A stretch of 64,000 nt of DNA from positions 29,800,611 to 29,864,610 of the forward strand of contig NC_092576.1 of assembly GCF_037975245.1 (NCBI RefSeq). The letters run 5' to 3'. This DNA is from Apostichopus japonicus (lineage: Eukaryota; Echinodermata; Holothuroidea; Aspidochirotida; Stichopodidae). Shown piece after piece: positions 60,012 to 64,000 of the stretch (positions within the stretch are counted from its first letter, which is position 1; each line of letters starts with the position of its first letter). The translations under genes were made by a program, and so were the position numbers. A model generated the notes under the pieces. The model ran no database searches. It worked only from the letters and a program-made list of their open reading frames with translations, and was not told the origin of the DNA.

Positions 60012-60095
60012 CAGCGGCTTACAGCCTGATCGGTTAGGAGTATGCGCTATTATTAATTCGCATCGTAACATGCCGGGTTCGATTACTGTTACTCA
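60012..60095 (+). repeat. tRNA-derived SINE head
   Basis: An A-box-like CTGATCGGTTAGGAGTATG is followed about 35 bases later by CGGGTTCGATTACTG, which contains the B-box core GGTTCGATT. Spacing fits an internal RNA polymerase III promoter. The acceptor stem does not pair, so it is not a functional tRNA. Confidence 0.5.
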
Positions 60096-60214
60096 TTAAT
60101 CATGTTTCTTCCCTTCTCTTCTCTTCATAGATGGATGTGTAGATCTCATCCGAGCAAACTAGTGAGAAATAATAGAGAGAATTACGGTTCAAGGTGTGGA
60201 AGATTTTAAATGGG

Positions 60215-60456
60215 TAGAAGTTTAAGGCGATTTTCGCCGTTTGGGCGGCCTTTTTTTGGACGGTGGTGTGCTGGGGAAGGCTGTTTTGTTTCGCTGCGTA
60301 CTGGTCGTCCTTTTGTGCTTTTTTGAATGTTTCAGTGGGTGGTTGGGCGTTTTGTCTGTACAGGTCGGTGGGCGTATGTACTTTTTTTGGCTCGCTTGAC
60401 CTGAGTTTCGTTTGTAAGAATGGGATGGTTTGGCCGTGACGTTTTGCAAAATGAAG
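60215..60456 (+). repeat. LINE ORF2 C-terminal and 3' tail fragment
   Basis: It aligns in opposite orientation with 35390-35615. Shared landmarks are AAGGCGATTTTCGCCGTTT, GTGTGCTGGGGA, TTTCGCTGCGTRC, GGGCGTTTTGTCT, GGGCGTATGTAC and GTGACGTTTTG. It stops short of the ACGTAAAAAG terminus, so it is truncated at both ends. Confidence 0.75.
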
Positions 60457-60599
60457 GGGCATGGGCGCTGAAGCGACTGTACTATTTTCATGAAAACCGA
60501 CAAACTCTTTTAGTCACCGAAAAATATCCAAGCCCCATGTAACAACGCTCACCCCATCAAAAAGAGCGCCCTCTTTAAGCCTGTCGGATATCGGATGGT

Positions 60600-62325
60600 A
60601 CGGATTCTAAATTAGTATCAAATTTTTTTTTACAACACGGCAAATTAGGAGAGGGAGTGGGGCAACAGGCGTAGAAAAATTGATAATAGCCTCCAGCGTA
60701 CATTTACATTTTAGGTATATGACTGGGCATATAAGGGGGGCGGGGAGGGGCAACAGGCTTACACAAATTGACAATGGCCTCCATATATATCACTTTGAAA
60801 CAAATGTCTACTTTGGGAGTTTGGGGTCAATGACCAATTTAAAACATCCAAAAAATAGCAAAAATATATTGCTTAAATTATTTAGCAATACTTATATCTA
60901 GGCTTATATGCCTACACGTAAAAAAGCTTCGCCAACATCATTGTACATGTAAAGAAACCCATTCCGGAAACAGTGAGGTACCTGGATACCCAGTCGAATA
61001 AAGTTTACAAATAAACAAAACAGTTTAGCCTAGCCTAACGTTAGCCTACACGGATTAGCGTAGTCTAATGTTAGGCTAAGCCTATATTTAAATTAGCGAT
61101 CTGTAGCCTACTTTATTCACTGAACTATCGTTCTGGGGGGAAAACATTTTTTTCACGCAAAAACTGAAAAGAAAAACATTTCCAATCGCGGATAATAGAT
61201 AGATATAAAATGTATTGTCCATTTCAGAAAACAGAAAACGGAAATTATTTCCCGTCGACAGTAAACATAAAACAATAGTGAATACAAACATAAGTAAACT
61301 ATAAGTGAACAGCTACGAGAAACAGTAACAGGGGCAGCAAATATGCACCGACGTAACGGGACAGGAATTTATTCTAGTGTCACAGCATGGGCCTACACCA
61401 ACTTAGGGCCAATAGTTGTGGAGAAAAATCAGTCACACATATATCAATGTGTTTTTATTTTGATAATTAAACTTTTCACAGCGACTCCATTTTTACAAAC
61501 AGCAATATTTTATCGGAGATGCGCGATTTTGCGGGGAAAATGGTCACGTGATGTTTGGCTATAGTGCACCTCATCGTACTAGTGAAGTTTGATACGAATA
61601 CAACTCTATGACGCATATAAAATAGCAATTTCGAACGAACTTTTCATCGACGTTACGTGAACATGGGACACAACAATAATTAAATTTGATGTCTACATAA
61701 ATTTCACTTTATTTATTGTACAATAATAATATATTAATATATATTAATATATACAGCGAGGTTAAATCACCATTGTGACATTAAAATATTTGAAAAAATA
61801 CAAGTGAATGATGATTTAGTTGCAAAGCTAAATGAGTCGTGGACGTTACAAATGGGACACGTAACGTCGGACACAGGGTATATAAACATGTGTGGAATTG
61901 GTCAAACTTTATTCCTTAATCTGGAAATTGTAATATAATATGTACAGTTGATAACAGTAAAGGACAATAATGGTTAAGGATCGTAGTTTCATCCTCAAAT
62001 GAAAACTATTATTGGCTTTAATGTCACAAATTTTAGTAGAAAACTGTTGGGACACAAAAACTAATTTCAACCAATGCATCTTAGGTACATAATATTAAGT
62101 TGCATAGACCTCATATATATGATAAAAGAATGGAAAAGAATTAAATGTGACGAAAATATTGAACGTTGATAACGTCACAATTTAATTACAACAGACTGTA
62201 CATTTCCCATTGAATTTATGAACAGACCCATGTCCATAGTTAATACCGAATAGGACAGTACAAAAACCAAGAGTTCCTGCACTTTTTTCGACAAGTTTGA
62301 TTAAAGGAGCAAGTCATCACTGCAA
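60600..62325. other. Intergenic AT-rich DNA
   Basis: I see no coding-like frame. The start repeats GGTACGGATTCTAAATTAG from HECT intron 1. Short palindromic strings such as CCTAACGTTAGCC occur near 61032, and a (TA)-rich stretch lies near 61725. Nothing else is supported. Confidence 0.4.
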
Positions 62326-62329
62326 TGTC

Positions 62330-62875
62330 CCCTAGGCTTCAGACAGAGCCTCATCAGACTCGATGACCACAGAGCCACGGAGTCGCCGTCAGACAGAGCC
62401 ATTGGATCTGGCGATACCGGCGACGGAACTGGACAAGTTCATGGGGAAAGCTGGTGGAGACCCCCGTGTCCCCTTCGCGGTGTGGTGGAGGCGGTGTGGG
62501 CGTGGGGTCTGCAACGACGGAGGAGGGTTAACCAGGTGCGGAAGGTGAATCATCACCCGGTTCCCCCACCCTGCGTATAGCTTCCTTCGAGGGCAGTAGG
62601 TGCGTCAGAACTTGGCGACTTTGCTCGACCCCACTCTTTGTCATAAAGACATAAGGCGCGAAAGACATGTCCCTTCTTCCCACAGAGTGAGCACACAACT
62701 TCGCTTGGCAAGCAGAGGTATCATTCCCAAATACGGAAGGCAGCGCCCACATTTTTTGTTTGGTCAGCCCTTGGCTTCGTGCCCGGACTCCCCACACCTG
62801 AAGGAAGGAGGGAATGTCCTGCTTCAGGTCGATCCGAACCTGTCGGTGCCCGTTCAATACACACTCATTATGTCA
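62330..62875 (-). pseudogene. Second, decayed copy of LINE ORF1
   Basis: MNGHRQVRIDLKQDIPSFL matches ORF1 of the main LINE. It is followed in shifted frames by the first zinc-knuckle region, ending at YVFMTKSG and a Pro/Ser-rich tail. Small deletions remove cysteines of at least two of the three knuckles. It is in the same orientation as the main copy and abuts the BEL gag remnant. Confidence 0.8.
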
Positions 62876-62879
62876 TGAC

Positions 62880-63697
62880 GTGACATTTCAAGCGGGACAG
62901 CATAAGATGTGTTAGAATCACGCCATACTTCTCACCATTTACTCCTAGGGCCTCCAGTGATCGAACATGAGCGCTCAGCTCATCACGAATACCCCATAGC
63001 TCCGATGTTTTCGATGACTCAGTCTGTAGGTCTGAGCCGGTGTCCATGTTAAAAAGTGCCTGGATATGTGAGAAAATTATACTCTCTGGTCGTCCAAGAC
63101 GGTCTTGTAGCGTTTATAGAGCAATGCCTTAATTCGTATCAGTCAGTGCTAGCCCCACAATTAAATTGAGAGCCTCCCTTCCAACAGGCTTTTCAGGTAG
63201 GTGAACTTGTTGACCTTTGGTAGCGTGGTTTTGTCCACTGCAGCTTGGAATTGGTACAAAAACGTTTGCCGTTCAGTTATGTCACCACTAAACCTTTTGA
63301 TTTCCAGTCGTGGCAGTCTGGTGCGGAAAACAAATTCATTCCCGGACCCCACTTGTCCATCACTAGTGTTACTGTTACCGATTAGACCTATATCATGAAC
63401 TGTTATCATGTCTGTTGTGTGAGAATAGCTATTTTGTTTACAGCCTGCATTTTAGAGCACATTTATTTAGACCGAAATTCACCAATGTTAGCTTCGAGCT
63501 GCTCGTCATCTTCTATCGTTTCTCCAAATTTGCTTGTACATCATCTGATGTCATAACTCGTTTATCGAACTCTGCTCTCTGTAGGTTGATCGCTTCAATC
63601 GTACACGACGGCTCATCATTCAACATGGCCGCTAGCTGCTTGGCTTGATGGTAGCCCACCCGCGTGACGACGATCTGAATTTTAACAATCTTTCCAT
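62880..63697 (-). pseudogene. BEL/Pao gag remnant
   Basis: The start MERLLKFRSSSRGWATIK at 63697 is the usual opening of Pao/BEL gag proteins. After a shift come KQLAAMLNDEPSC and EAINLQRAEFDKRV, then LPRLEIKRFSGDITERQTFL and VNKFTYLKSLLEG, all typical of that gag. Further down are IFSHIQALFN, LRSLEALG-like text and GEKYGVILTHLMLSRL. There are several shifts and stops. The frame breaks off near 62885 where the LINE fragment begins; pol is absent from the window. Confidence 0.75.
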
Positions 63698-63752
63698 ACC
63701 TACGTTCAGTATTTACTGCAACAACAGAATAAAAACTGCAAACAATAACCCT

Positions 63753-63770
63753 TCCCGGGTTTCGGCACCA
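63753..63770 (-). promoter_or_regulatory. BEL/Pao primer-binding site complementary to tRNA-Phe
   Basis: The minus strand reads TGGTGCCGAAACCCGGGA, an exact complement of the 3' end of eukaryotic tRNA-Phe including CCA. It lies about 55 bases before the gag start, as expected for a minus-strand priming site. Confidence 0.8.
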
Positions 63771-64000
63771 ATTTTAAAGACGGTTCCCTAACCGCTCCTC
63801 AAATCGGATAAATAGAACAGTTAACACAACAATCTTGTACTTCGACTTTATTAACTCACTTCACTGTGCTCAGTCCTACCGTAATAATAATCAAACCCAC
63901 GTATACATGCATGCATGTTGCTATGCAGCCTGCAGTGCCCGAGTGGCCCACTGTTCTCGCTTACAATAATAAGAAGATACCATGGAACGTGAAACCTTGA
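63771..64000 (-). repeat. Partial 5' LTR of the BEL/Pao element
   Basis: Sequence directly upstream of the primer site is by position the 3' part of the 5' LTR. It contains AATAAA (63852-63847 on the minus strand), a plausible polyadenylation signal. The LTR start lies beyond the window. Confidence 0.6.

Noticed and set aside
60012-60095. Functional tRNA gene
   Set aside because: A and B boxes are present, but the acceptor and anticodon stems do not pair and the B box departs from consensus at its end.

Overview
The window looks like nuclear DNA of a marine invertebrate, most likely a non-vertebrate deuterostome. An echinoderm is my best guess and I cannot confirm it from sequence alone. Genes are split by introns with clean GTAAG/AG boundaries. 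The DNA is AT-rich and packed with several transposon superfamilies (piggyBac, Merlin, Tx1-like LINE, CsRn1-type Gypsy, BEL/Pao, a Helentron-like element, tRNA-derived SINEs). Degenerate TTAGGG-type and TAACGTTAGG-type repeats recur. I see no bacterial operons, rRNA genes or CRISPR arrays.

Layout. 0.9-12.5 kb holds the only host gene that reads as intact: a seven-exon minus-strand HECT-domain ubiquitin ligase of 625 codons whose exon phases all agree. Its introns carry a 150-bp tandem repeat and telomere-like repeats. A striking 510-bp array of about 25 palindromic 20-bp units lies just upstream of its start codon. 13-25 kb is a graveyard of degenerate coding remnants: an orphan-family pseudogene, a piggyBac pseudogene, and a zinc-finger tail of a pogo-like transposase. 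26-31 kb contains a nearly intact three-exon piggyBac transposase with one frameshift. 35.3-40.2 kb is a nearly complete Tx1-like LINE whose ORF1 is fused in frame to a fragment of that piggyBac transposase. 40.2-46.1 kb holds an orphan zinc-finger pseudogene and a 5'-truncated, frameshifted CsRn1-type Gypsy element. 47-48 kb has two exons of a possible single-pass membrane protein.

49-58 kb contains unrecognised degenerate coding fragments, and a second minus-strand HECT locus with well-formed 5' exons but a broken catalytic region. An intron of that locus is invaded by a 1.7-kb non-coding element whose empty site is preserved next to it. 58.4-59.7 kb is a Merlin transposase pseudogene with one intron. 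60-64 kb carries a SINE head, two LINE fragments and the 5' end (LTR edge, tRNA-Phe primer site, gag) of a BEL/Pao element that runs off the window.

How the parts relate: the two HECT loci share strand and general plan but not obvious N-terminal sequence. Most other coding sequence belongs to mobile elements in different stages of decay, and several have inserted into or recombined with each other. Exon models were built by hand from splice consensus and reading frame only; family assignments rest on recognised motifs, not on a database search.
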